In this document: piece by piece, positions 1 to 11,408 of the stretch
How positions within the stretch are numbered: the first letter of the stretch is position 1
Layout of the letters: each line of letters begins with the position of its first letter
Assembly (NCBI GenBank): GCA_025677835.1
Contig: JAIXMR010000005.1
Location: 352,001-416,000, forward strand
DNA from: Sporodiniella umbellata
Lineage: Eukaryota > Mucoromycota > Mucoromycetes > Mucorales > Rhizopodaceae
DNA: 64,000 bases
Direction: 5' to 3'
The notes under the pieces: model-generated
What the model was told of the DNA's origin: nothing
What the model saw: the letters and a program-made list of their open reading frames with translations, nothing else
Databases searched by the model: none
Translations under genes and position numbers: made by a program

Positions 1-17
1 TTTTTTTTTTTCTTTAC

Positions 18-470
18 CAAAGTCGATGTTTTATCTCGACCGCCGTGATGAGCCTCTCTATGAGCACGAACCAAAATACTATAGATTTCTTCTCGTGTGG
101 CTACTGGCTTTCCATCGTGACAGACAACATGCTTTGAGCCTAACTGGAACATCTTCTTCACCCAAAATCTGAACTGAGCTGTGGATAGAGAAGTATTGCG
201 AGGATCTTTTAAGACTTTGAGTACCATCTCATACCGCTCTTGATTAATGAGCGCTTTATCTCTCTTTTTGGACGACAGGTTTTGAAGATAATCCTGCACT
301 ATCTCTTCAAAGTCTGACTGCGAAGGATAATGGCCATGGTCGTTCATATGGCCAACAGAATGGCTGGGACTACTGCTGTTGGCTGAATCCATCGTGTGTT
401 CTGCTGCAATGGCTTGGTGTATATCGTAAGGTGCACAATTGCTTTCTTGATTGTTCTTGTATTGATTCAT
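18..470 (-). CDS. integrase-type zinc-binding (HHCC-like) protein, 5' exon only
   Basis: First exon of a gene that continues off the left edge. The frame opens at the ATG complementary to 468-470 and stays open for 151 codons, to a GTAAAG donor at bases 17-12 (read on the minus strand). The N-terminal third is low-complexity (N, Q, S, H). The last ~70 residues resemble the HHCC/H2C2 zinc-binding module next to retroelement integrases: a basic helix, then HDGKPVATREEIY and later AHREAHHGGRDKT with the paired histidines. Family knowledge: such modules occur in Ty3/gypsy integrases and in domesticated relatives (GIN1/KRBA2 type). Whether this copy is a domesticated host gene or a retroelement fragment cannot be decided, because the catalytic part would lie outside the window. 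The zinc-ligand cysteines are also not in this exon. Confidence 0.6.
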
Positions 471-723
471 ATGTACTGATAAATTATTCTTTTTTTTTTT
501 TTTAGAGTTTGTTACAAAAAGGTACAATAAATTTTTAAGGATTTCTTTTGCTCAAAAGTTAAAGAGTAAAGAACTAGCGATAAAAGAAAGAGAGAGAGAG
601 TGTGTGTGTGTGTGTATGTGTATGAGAAAAGAGAAAGAATAATAGAAAGAAAAAAAAAAAAAGAAGAAAAGAAAGTAAAGCTACCCTGTATTATATAAAC
701 AAATTTATGAAATAACTAAAATA

Positions 724-757
<34 letters not shown>

Positions 758-785
758 AGATACAAAACAAAATGAATAGAACAAA

Positions 786-817
<32 letters not shown>

Positions 818-3220
818 TAACAAAAATAAATAAAGATGCTTTTCTTAATTTAGACGAGCTAAAATAACATCAAATTAAAGAAATTGGCTCGATCAAAGGC
901 AAGATGACGATAAACATACAGTTAGAATGCCTGACAGTACAGAGAGAAAAGACATTTGATGTTTATTAAGTTTCAGATTGGCAATAAAAACCCGTAAATC
1001 AAAAATAACTATTGATTGAGATGGATCCGCCAAAGCTTCCTTTCCCCTGTCCTCACCCCGTCTTTTTTTTTTTTTTTTTTTTTTTTTTTGGTTTAAAGCA
1101 CAGGGCAGAGATAATGTAAACACAATAGTGGATAGATCATTTCTTGTACAAGTATCGATGGAATACACTTGGAGAGAGGCGCCTGCACCGTTCTTTTTTT
1201 TTTTTATTATTATTATTATTTAAGGTGTAAAAAGGAATAGAAAGAAAGAGAAGAGGAGAGGCTAAAACTCCTTACTATTACAGCCAAAAAAAGCTGCACC
1301 AGGAGAGCTACTCACGTCCACTCGATGGATAATTTCAATTCCTGTTTGTGGAACAAAACAAATAAAAAGAGAGACACCTTGAATACATCTGCATAGCTCA
1401 TGCGCGAAACTCAAAAAGAAGGTACAATCAGAGTCTGTGGTTGAGATCAAATGCATACCTCAGCTTGCCTATTTCACAGCCACTTTTTCTCGCCCAAATA
1501 AACCAGGTCTTCTCTGGCGCGCTTTGTTCCAAGCCTTTCTTGTATATGAGTTTGATACACTGGAGAGAGGTAAGCTTTTCAAACCAGTCTTTTCGGTTTA
1601 TAAATGCAAACCTGGTTCCGATTACAATCAACAGGCAGCTGTTTCTTTCCCGTCTATACATCAATTTTTCGGTATTTTCTTTTTTTTAGATACAAGCAAA
1701 AAAAAAAAAAAAAAAAAAAAGCTTTGTATTCAAAAAAGGAAATAATGCTGATTTTCAGTTTGTTTGGCCTTTTTAATATTTACCAACCTGATTCTAAGCC
1801 TTTGCGGCAATCTATGTCTGTGGTCTTTTTTTAGGTTTTCCCTTTTTCTTAATAGAAAAATACAAAAAAAGTTTATACAAAAAAAAAATAAGAAAAAGTA
1901 AAGATGCAGGGACAGTTTGTCCCCCCATAAGAAAAAAAGAAATGTTTCATGAAAATAAGAGCCTACAGAATGAGTGTCACATGAAACTTATTATAGAAAA
2001 GGGGAATACTATAAGGAACAGCCAACATACCTCATTTGTTATCTTATGTACAGAAACGTCACATTTACAACTCTCACCTCTTTTTCTCATGTGAATTGTG
2101 ACACATGCACATATATGCATACAAACACTGTTTAAAGAACAACTTCTTTTTTTATACCAAAGGCATTTTACTGTGTGAATAATAACAATCCTCAAAATAA
2201 AATAAATATTAATAAAGAAAGTAAATAAATAATAAATAAAAATATCCAAAATACCAAAAAAGAAAAGGGCGCGTGTAAACAGTGTTGTCTGCCTGGTTGA
2301 GTTATTTTCACAGGAATATCTCACAAGTGTAAAGCAGACCTTTAAGTGTTTCTTTCTAAAGCAAGAATAAGCTGTTTAAATACACACTGTTTCTCTTTTG
2401 GTTTTGTTACACCCAAAGTTCATTCCTGCCTCTTTGACAGGAATGTACACACCTGAAACGGATCACTGGGAGTATTGTTGTTGTTATGATTGTTTGTGTA
2501 TCTTTTTTGTTCTATTTCATCTTTTGGATTACTATCTTAAAAAGAGTCTATACATGCATACCGTGGCTACCATTATTGCTTACTGCTATAAAAAACAATA
2601 ACAGTAGCATGGACTAAAAAACACTTCAGTAAGCAGATATGGTTTCGGTACTGGGGTTTCGATACCCTCTTCAAAAAAAACCGAAACTGAAACCTAATAA
2701 TCTCTTTTATACATAATTAGCCTTATCTATCAAGCTTTCAGGTATCTCCTCGAAAAAATAAGGCGTTGGCCATAAAAGGCGTTTTTATTTGTTTAACTGC
2801 TGGGTACAGCTATTTGTTTACTACTCTGTAGAGATAGTCCGTGATAAAGGCCTTTTCACAAAAAAAAAAAAAAACAATGGCTTCAATAAGCGGCTCTTTG
2901 ATTCACTATCGTCTATGTCATATTTAATTTTGATTTGGTATGGAGTCAATCGCACTAGACAGAGAGAGCTACAAAACCCAGTTCTATGATTTTAAAGTCC
3001 AGGACTACTAGTGATGCAGGGTCAGTACAACCCAATTCAAGCTCCAGCTTGGAGATTGAATCAATAGAGCAGGGCGGTGTGACCCAACTTATACGTCATT
3101 TTTTTTCAAAAGTCCTTTTTTGGGTCAGCCTATCATCTTTTTTATTTTTTATTTTTTTATTATTTTACTTTTTTTTTTTTTTTTTTTTCTATTCAGCACG
3201 AGATTGTACACGCTCTCAAG
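471..3220. other. low-complexity intergenic region with microsatellites
   Basis: About 2.7 kb with no gene I can support. It holds (GA)n/(GT)n at about 587-620, an A tract at 727-754, (ATA)n at about 787-815, T tracts at about 1063-1089 and 3170-3189, and an A tract at about 1701-1720. The stretch 1262-1664 has a higher GC content and some open frame on both strands, but no family is recognisable. At 2642-2695 short complementary words (GGTTTCGGT and ACCGAAAC) could form a small hairpin. Confidence 0.5.
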
Positions 3221-5580
3221 ATGATGAAAGGACTCAAAGGCGTCGTAAATAACAACAACAGCACTGTCTTTTCTAAATAATAATAACAATTCTCAACTCA
3301 AATAGCTTTCCAGGACCCGTTCTCAACATAAAGAGAACAAAGCTTCTAACAAGCAACATGCCAATTCAAAAAACTCTAAATCGCAATCTCACAACAAATC
3401 CCGACAAGTCACAACTGACAACACATCACCTTCTGACACTTCTCCCACAGCCGATCCTAGCTCTGGTAGCAATGTACGTTTTGGAACAGATAAAATAATT
3501 GTAGTAACCTTTGTTTTTTTTTTTTTAAAAAAAAAAAAAAAAACTCTCTGACTTCTAGCTCATCCCGCGCCTTGGAAGGTCAGCAGATATAACAAGGCAG
3601 ATGTTGAACGATACGCCCAAGGATACGATTCCTCCTATGGGCCCTCGTCGACAGCGCTCTTCGATTATAAGACCTATTCGACAAAAAACGGATTTGGAAA
3701 AAACACCGGGTTTTAATGGTAATCTTCATCTTGGTTACGCAAAACATGTATATATATATATATATACAAATATATTGATATACCATGTCTTTTTTAGAGG
3801 TCTCTCTGTCGGAAAGACAAGAGTTGTTTTTAAAGAAACTGGTTCAATGTCAGCTTTTATTTGATTTTAGTGATCCTTCCTCTGATCTCAAAAATAAGGA
3901 AATCAAACGACAGGAGTTACAGGAAATGTTGGAATATGTAGCTACAGTAAGAGGGGCTGTCACAGATGCTATTTATCCTGATGTGGTGCGAATGGTAAGT
4001 GAACAGCTATAAAAAGGTTCCTCCATCCATCTCTTTTTATTTATGAAATAATTCTTTACAGTTTAGCGTCAACACATTTCGTACGATTTCACCTCAAGTA
4101 GTACTGGGCGAAGGGTACGAGCCTGAAGAGGATGAACCGGCACTGGAAACAGCCTGGCCTCATCTTCAATTAGTGTATGAGGTCTTTCTTCGGTTTATTG
4201 AATCCCAAGATTTTAATCCCCAGTTGGCCAGAAAATACATTGATCAAAAATTTGTTCTTCAGGTAAAGCGCGTCAAAAACAAAACTAGGCATGTATTGAA
4301 AACAGGTTGTGTAGCTACTCGAGCTGTTTGACAGTGAAGATCCTCGTGAAAGAGATTTTTTGAAAACAATACTTCATCGAATCTATGGCAAATTCTTGAA
4401 CCTAAGAGCATTCATTCGTAGAGCAATCAATAACCTGTTTTTTCAATTCATTTACGAAACCGAACGCTTTAACGGTATTGCAGAATTACTCGAAATATTG
4501 GGAAGGTAAGCAAAAGGGCTTTGTTACATTTTTTAAAAAAAAAAAAAAAAAAAAAGCGAGACTGAGTACCTTTGAATAGTATCATTAATGGATTTGCATT
4601 GCCCCTCAAGAAAGAACACAAGACGTTTCTTTTCAAAGTGCTCTTGCCTTTACACAAACCTCCTTCGTTACAGTCATATAGCCCTCAACTCACTTATTGT
4701 GTTGTACAATTTATAGAAAAGGACCCAGAACTTGCCGCTGACCTCGTACACGGCCTGTTACAATATTGGCCTAAAGTGAACAGTACAAAGGAGGTGATCT
4801 TTTTGACAGAGATTGAAGATATATTGGATGTAATTGAAACGGCAGATTTTGAAACTTTTGTTATTCCATTCTTTCAAAAACTTGCCCAATGCGCCTCCAG
4901 TCCACATTTCCAGGTAGTGCGAAACCAACAGAAACAACAACAAAAGCACGCCCTAACATAGATCTGATTTAGGTTGCAGAGCGGGCTCTGTGTTTCTACA
5001 ATTACGAGGATGTTGTTCATGTATTGAGTGACAATTTAGAAGTTCTCATGCCGATTGTGTTTCCCTCATTATATAAATTTTCAAAAGAACACTGGAATAG
5101 AACCATTCATGGACTGGCATATAACGCTCTGCAGTTGTTGATGCGTCTTGATCCGGAAATGTTTGATAAGTATGCTGAGCAATACAAAGAAGACAAGTAA
5201 ATATCGTAACCTTCTCCAAAATGCTTCATTGATACTGAAACATTTTTTCATTCAAATAGCTTATCAAGAGAACAAAGGATGTGCGACAATATGGACATGT
5301 GGAAAACAATGGAAGACAGAGCGAAAAAGGGATTACCTTTGGTTAAATCAAGAGTAATGTATGCGTAAAGAAGAGAGATCATTATATATATATATATACA
5401 AAATTAACCTCCAAAGCTTAGAAACCTATAGAAGATACAAAACATGTATCAACATGTTCGGTAACCACCCATTGGAGTAACACAGATTCTTCCAACACAA
5501 ACGATACCTCAACTGTTAACCAACAGAAAAACAATGAAACCCGTAACGATTCTGATAGCGATTCATGGCACAGTGTTTAA
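3221..5580 (+). CDS. RTS1: PP2A regulatory subunit B' (B56 family)
   Basis: Regulatory B56 subunit that directs protein phosphatase 2A to its substrates. Ten exons: 3221-3244, 3306-3473, 3559-3718, 3798-3994, 4062-4262, 4315-4505, 4580-4913, 4973-5196, 5260-5353, 5422-5580 (583 residues). The N-terminus is a short MMKGLKGV exon followed by a polar S/N/Q/K-rich region. The conserved HEAT-like core starts around residue 130. B56 hallmarks are visible: [47 protein letters not shown] and [20 protein letters not shown]. The last intron (5354-5421) is inferred. Without it translation ends at 5366-5368. With it the frame continues to an S/N/D-rich tail ending at 5580, whose codon use looks coding. 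The initiator and exon 2 are less certain than the core. Confidence 0.9.
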
Positions 5581-5598
5581 AATACAATCTCTCCTCTT

Positions 5599-5635
<37 letters not shown>

Positions 5636-5837
5636 CGTGTGTGTATGGAACATGAATGCAGCTTATTTATCTCCTTTTTTTTTTTTTTTTTTTTTGTATG
5701 TGTATGTCTTTTTTTATATGTATATGTATATATACAATAAATGTTTAAAAAAAAAATTAAGTAATGATCATACTAATAGTAATACAAGGTAAGCGGTACT
5801 ACACAACAACCAGGCAATGTAGATTAGAGTGATTGTT
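5581..5837. other. convergent 3' intergenic spacer
   Basis: Short spacer between two convergent genes, containing T tracts at about 5600-5635 and 5680-5695 and a TATATG-rich stretch. It probably carries both 3' ends. No discrete terminator is identified. Confidence 0.4.
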
Positions 5838-6875
5838 TTAGGGGACAGGGGCGATTTTTCTTAGTTTGACAAGAAAAGCAGTGTGACCTTTTACATCAAA
5901 ATTGATAGGTCTGCAAATCCAAGCTTTGGTATCAGCCAGGGTGGCAGCTTCGTCTTCTTTTAGTTTACTTCTAATATGGGTTGATCTGACTTCCCACTCT
6001 TTCCAGTCTACCTCCAGACAGTCTTCCAAGACCAAAGGCAGATGATCCAAGAATTGACTTAGGGCAATGACCTGGGTCATGTTGGGCAAGTAACATACAA
6101 TAAAACGATCGTTTTTGAGGTAAGGCAAGATTTTTGGAATTTGTTCAGTAGGCTCTGGCATATCAAGCGCAATACCATCATAATACTCCCCGGGCTCTTT
6201 CAATGTTTCCAACGTGTCACCCACAGAACCCACATGAAAAGAAACCACCGGTTGGTATCGACCTCGAGAAAATTTCTGTACATGTCTTTGAGCTGTCCTT
6301 GAATGCTCACTACGAACATCGAACGTATCTACTTTACCCATCGTATCTCCACCTCCAGCTACTGCTCTGGCTAAATGCAAGGTAAGCGATCCATTGCCTG
6401 TGCCTGCCTCAAGTACGTTATGTCCAGGTTCAAGATCCAACATTTCCACCTACAAAAAAGAAAGTGAGAAAACTGGCCAAGTTGTCTATAAAGTTCACTA
6501 ACAATACTACAGGCATCCTTGGGATAAATAGGGGTACATTGTCGAGGTACGTTGACTACATATCTAATTGAAAGAACGTTTGTTTATCCTGGCTGCTTTT
6601 CTTTTTGTTCTTCTTTACTCGTTCAAGGTAGGAAAGTGAGCCATATAGACACCCCCATTGACTTTGAATAACGAGCGAGGTGGTTTTCCAATAATACTGT
6701 CATGAAGAATAACTCCTTCTTTGGTTCCTCTTTCTCCACCTGGTAACAATGGGCCAGCAAAAAGTTTTTTGTTGGATCGCACTTGTCTCAACATGCAAAA
6801 GTCTCCTTCTTGAAATGTAGTAAAGAGTCGGACTTGTTGTAAAGCAAAAGTAGATCTACGATGCAATCGAAACAT
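5838..6875 (-). CDS. tRNA (adenine-N1)-methyltransferase, TRM61/TRMT61B-like, probably mitochondrial
   Basis: SAM-dependent enzyme expected to make m1A (position 58 type) in tRNA. Exons (reading order): 6875-6619, 6563-6503, 6449-5838 (309 residues). The N-terminal ~25 residues are basic, with R, S, T and F and no acids until EGD, like a mitochondrial presequence (MFRLHRRSTFALQQVRLFTT). A small TRM61 N-domain follows (LLPGGERGTKEGVILHDSIIG), then the Rossmann fold with SAM motif I, LEAGTGNGSLTLHLA. Motif IV-like ALDMPEP corresponds to the family's D-x-P catalytic region. The middle exon completes the typical P-x-x-x-x-IYPKDA segment. The targeting signal suggests the single-subunit mitochondrial version rather than the nuclear Trm6/Trm61 complex. 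It is divergent from the next gene. Confidence 0.88.
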
Positions 6876-7068
6876 GATTTATTCAAAGAAAAAAGAAGTA
6901 CAGAAAAGTAGCAAGTGGCTTTTAAAACCTTTTTCTTTCTCGCCGTCTCTTCTTCCCCCACCCCTCTTTTTTTTTTTTAATATATATTTCGTGAGCGGTA
7001 TAATAAAAAGGTTTTTTTTTTTTTTTTTTTTTTGGCTTTTATTTTTTTTATTTTTAATTCCAAAGAAA
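6876..7068. promoter_or_regulatory. 193 bp bidirectional promoter region
   Basis: Sits between the divergent start codons of the TRM61-like gene (minus) and the PPM1 gene (plus). It is pyrimidine-rich on the plus strand, with T tracts at about 6968-6978 and 7013-7033. Its role as a shared promoter follows from geometry; no specific binding motif is assigned. Confidence 0.55.
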
Positions 7069-8397
7069 ATGAACTTTTTAAATGAACCAATAAATTCGGG
7101 AGACGACATTGTCAGAGGAACAAACGACGATGCAACAACAAGTAGATTGTAAATCACAAACCTCTTGTCATATATATAAATATATGTTTTTATATTCTTT
7201 ACTGAATTGCTTTATACATTTTTTTACCCAAAAAAAAAACAGGTCAGCAGCGGCTCTTCAATATCTGCAGGATCCTTTTGTGCACTGTTTTGTAAAGAAG
7301 CCTGTCCGACGTTCACCTATCATCAACCGAGGTGAGGAGATTAAAACGAATGTACAAACGAATTGTGAAAAAGGCCTGGGAATGACTTTTTATATCTTTT
7401 TTTTCTAAAAAAAAAAAAAAAAAGGTACTTTCATTCGTAATTATGCCTTGGATCGCCTTGTACAGCAGTTCCTGTCTTTAGGCCCTAAAAAACAGATTGT
7501 TTCATTGGGTGCAGGTTTTGATACGCGCTATTTTACTATTAAAGTAAGGCAATTTATATGTATTTCAATTCTAATCACTATGCATATAAAGGCAGGCCTG
7601 TTAGATACAGAGACAGCAAAGTTATCTCCACAATTAGCTCGTTACTTTGAAATAGATTTTAGCGAGATTACAACGAAAAAAGCAATGACTATTCACCGAC
7701 AACGCGATCTATCTGAATTGATAGGAGAGATGAAGATCGAAAGAGGAGGGCTGGATTTAAAAGCAAAAGACTATTGTTTGTTAGGAGGCGACTTGAGAAA
7801 TTGGTCAGAGGTATCTAATCATCTTTTGTCAGCCGGTTTTGATGTCAAGTAAGCTAAAGCTCTTTGTGAAACCTTCCTTCTTACATCGTGTAGTGTGCCA
7901 ACGCTTTTTTTATCTGAATGTGTATTTATCTATCTAAGTCCCCATGACTCTCAAAAGATTATACAGTGGATTACAGAAACAACAAGCCATGCCATGTTTG
8001 CTCTTTACGAACAAATTAAGCCAAATGATGCTTTTGGAAAGATGATGATCAGGAATCTTAAGAGTAGAAGCATAGATCTAAAAGGCATTTATGAGTTTCC
8101 TGACTTAATACATCAACAAAAGCGATTTAAAGATCTTGGATGGAATCATGCAGTCGCTATGGACATCAACACAGTACATGATCAATGCGTAAGTAAAGAA
8201 GAGATTGCCAGGTAAAGCTTTGACTATCACATAAAGCCTTATTTTCACACATAAATACATACAATAGGATTGCAAAAATAGAAATGCTAGATGAGCTGGA
8301 AGAATGGAGAATGATCTCTGCTCATTATTGTATTGTTTGGGCCTACAAAACAAAAGAGTTTTTGGATCTTTTTTCAAAAGTGAATTTAAAAAATTAA
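7069..8397 (+). CDS. PPM1: leucine carboxyl methyltransferase 1 (PP2A methyltransferase)
   Basis: Methylates the C-terminal leucine carboxylate of the PP2A catalytic subunit with SAM, which favours assembly of some PP2A holoenzymes. Exons: 7069-7148, 7243-7331, 7425-7543, 7592-7848, 7894-8211, 8268-8397 (330 residues, close to the usual ~330). Seen: the conserved N-terminal DPFVHCF, then R-SPIINRGTFIRNYALDRLV, the SAM site QIVSLGAGFDTRYF, the YFEIDF motif, the LLGGDLRN motif, and PTLFLSECVFIYLSP followed by a C-terminal ISAHYCIVWA. All splice junctions keep frame. It lies 1.5 kb from the B56 gene, which encodes a subunit of the same phosphatase system. Confidence 0.95.
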
Positions 8398-10157
8398 AAA
8401 ACATCTATTATTTGAAGAGTGTCCGGCTGGCGAATGCTATCAATTACAGAACTGCTTAACAGGGACTAGGCCTATGTATTGTGTCAGAGCTTATATCTTT
8501 TTTTTTTTTTTTCAAGTACAAGTGACTTTTAGCAAGTAAATTTTCAAGGACGACTTTTAACAAGCAAATGTTGAGTACGACCAACGTTTGCAAAAAAAAA
8601 AAAAAAAAAAAAAGAAGGCCCCTTTTACACGTATTTTGCACGGCTTTTGATAGATAACAGTGACTGAACTAATAATTAACTTCCAAGTCTGCTCATCAGC
8701 TACAGAAAACATCAATCAGCAAAGATTAATAATCAAAAAGAGGTTCTAAGCATTGGTTGTAGGAATCACTTTCTGGCAAAAATGAAAGGTTATAAGAGTC
8801 TCCAAGTCAGTAAAAATGAGAGGTTTAGACATTGATGTGTCTTTTAAGTTTGCCCTTTTCATATAGTTAAATGGCTGGTTTAATGAAAGGTTGTTGGACC
8901 TTCTCAGAAAGATCTTTGTACTCTTTTGTTTGGGAATAACACGACTGTTGTCATCCAAGGCTTTAGCTGTTGCTGTAAAAGATTTCTTGCAACTGACGAT
9001 TACTGTGGCCGATAGTGTTCACTAGACTAAAAAATCTTTCTCCTTTCAGTTTTTTTTTTTTTTGAAGTTCAGTTCAATTGAACCAACATGCAGCTGTTAG
9101 AAACTGCGATATAAAAAGACACGTGTGAGGCGGCCATGGTAATTAATAAAGTTCAATTTTAATATTAAACAATAGATGGGCCCATCTTTCAATTGTGATC
9201 AATTGCTGAGGTATACATCAGAACGTAATACATCCTTATCCTATTGAGTATACAGACAGTAAAAGGATCAAACACATTTTGATGCAACCTAAAGTAGAGA
9301 GTGATGTTTTACTCTTTCATAACATACTTCAAAAAACATGTCTATTTAATAAAAACTATTCTCGTGTCGCCTTCTGCCAACGTTATATTCCATGTACACA
9401 ATCTTACTATTTTTGGAACTCGCAGTGCTTTTTCACTGAGCCGTCTCTTCCTCAAGAGTACTCCATGAGTGAGAAGTGGACAACATAGAACAGAAACAAG
9501 AGATCATGACATCACTTGGACAATAAAAAAAATGACACAATATCCTTTCAGTCCATACATCTTGATGACGGTTATCAGAGAAATGCTAAGCAACTGAAAT
9601 TTGTACTCGTACATATAATTGTATATATATATATATATATATATATGTAGAGATAAAACACTCAAGAAAAAATACCGCCCTTTTTTTAAGCATATTCTGT
9701 TGTTCTATTAGACGTAGGCATATATATACACCCAAAAACACGAAACGTTTGCCTTATAAATATCCTTAAAAAACAACAACAACAACAACAACACGCATAC
9801 ATCTCTTAAGTGGCACAAGGCGTTTCACAACTTTCTATAGTATCCCCACTTTTAAAAGACAAACAAACAATAAAAAAGGGAAATAAGCCAAAATAGAGTA
9901 GAAGTATCTTCCTTTTAACAGAGACCTTTGAACACAGTAAAAAAGGGAGCTTTTTCTCTTGTCTTTTTGTAGGGACGATCTGCTTTGACTCAAAAAAAAA
10001 AAAAAAAAAAAAAAAAGGGTCATTTGCATAGTTTAAAGAAAACATACAATACAACAACCTAGCCAATGAAAAACCATGAAATTCCGCAATCAAATAGAAA
10101 TTTAAAATATAAAAAGCAAAATTGTCTTTCTTTTTATATATTTTAATTGCTTATTTA
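8398..10157. other. intergenic region, no supported gene
   Basis: About 1.76 kb. It contains T tracts (8499-8512, 9050-9064), an A tract at about 8591-8612, a TA repeat at about 9622-9646, AAC repeats near 9773-9792 and an A tract near 9992-10016. Open stretches at 8746-8958 (minus) and 9279-9488 (plus) have no recognisable homology or splice structure. I see nothing else. Confidence 0.5.
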
Positions 10158-11243
10158 ATGTCTATCCAGTGTACAGCAGTAGTGAACGAGTTATTAGAAC
10201 TGTGTCAAAATGAATGGGTGAAACTAGATACACTATCTAAAGAGAACGGGGTCTCTTCAAGTATAAGGAAGAATACCAAAGAATTAAGAGAGGCTATCAA
10301 AACACTAGTTCAGCTTCAGGACCACTGGGATGACCAAAAATCACCCAAAGACCCAAAGACTCGGTTAATTCTGGAAGATGTAAAGAAAACGCTGTATTAT
10401 TCACTAAGTGGTACTTTTTTTTTTCATTTGAGAAACGGTTGTATTAAAAGGAAAAAGGATTTCTACTTATCTAGTCACTCAAGGTATCAAGCCTACTATC
10501 AGCCAATCTTCTCCTCTTATACGAGCACAGCAACCCAAAAAGAAAGATTCTTTATCAGTCAAAATTATACCTGAAGAAGAAGAGCCAGCGGTAGTAGTTA
10601 TGGAGGAACAAGAGCTTAGTCCTAAGCCGTTTGGGAGAAAATCGCTCATAGTAAATTACATTTATACAAAAAAAAAACAGAGATGATAGCTAACAGTTTT
10701 AGTTGGAAACACCCTTGATGGGTCGACCGAGTCCAGATCCAAAGAACAAAAGGCTATTTCCGCTCTTTCAAAACCTCAGACCTTCTCAATCGCTACCTGT
10801 GAAGAAAGAAGAGGTGGCCAACATCAATTTTTATAAAAACGACGATAGTTTTGTATTTGCTACAGATGCTGTAGTAGACCATCCACTACGTATCGGTGTA
10901 GGCTATGGGAGCTATATTTGTTACAGCTGCACCTTATTTAGTGATAAGGTAGTCATAGCAGAAGGAAAAAGAACTTGACTTACATTCTTATACCATTTAG
11001 GGAACACCTATCACCGTTCGAAAAAGATATTCTGACTTTGTAGAACTCAGAGAAGACCTGATAACACATTACGCCTATTTAAAGAAAAGTATACCCAAAT
11101 TACCACCAAAAAAAGTGGTAGGCAAATTTACTCCTACTTTTGTTGAACAACGTCGTAAAGAATTGGAATATTTTTTCAAATATGTCGTTTTACATCCTAC
11201 TTTGGGTGCAAGTCCAATTGTTAAGCGTTGGATTGCTCCTTAA
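10158..11243 (+). CDS. PX-domain protein, Ypt35-like
   Basis: Phosphoinositide-binding PX protein, probably endosomal or vacuolar. Exons: 10158-10410, 10475-10650, 10703-10948, 11001-11243 (305 residues). Residues 1-84 form a helical, coiled-coil-like segment (MSIQCTAVVNELLELCQ...), followed by a proline- and charge-rich linker. The PX domain fills roughly residues 190-305: basic TPITVRKRYSDF, where the R-x-x-S/D-F pattern marks the PI3P pocket, then the LPPKKVVGKFTP proline loop, and FVEQRRKELEYFFKYVVLHP near the end. The domain runs to the C-terminus, as in yeast Ypt35. The N-terminal extension is not recognised. An upstream start at 10122 is possible, but 10158 gives the cleaner protein. 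Confidence 0.82.
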
Positions 11244-11408
11244 ACACTCATTGGTCAATAAAAGCAGCTTTTTTTTTTTTTTTTTTTTTTTTTTCAAAAT
11301 TCCCATTTTTGGAAAACGAGGGAGAAATAGAAAGAAAAAACAGTGGGATTTTTTTTTTTTTTTTTTTTGTGCTTTTTTTCATATACGAATTTTAAAAGAG
11401 AATTTACA

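Noticed and set aside
1262..1664. Possible small minus-strand (or plus-strand) gene
   Set aside because: Both strands are partly open but the only in-frame join needs a 24 nt intron, and no family is recognisable.
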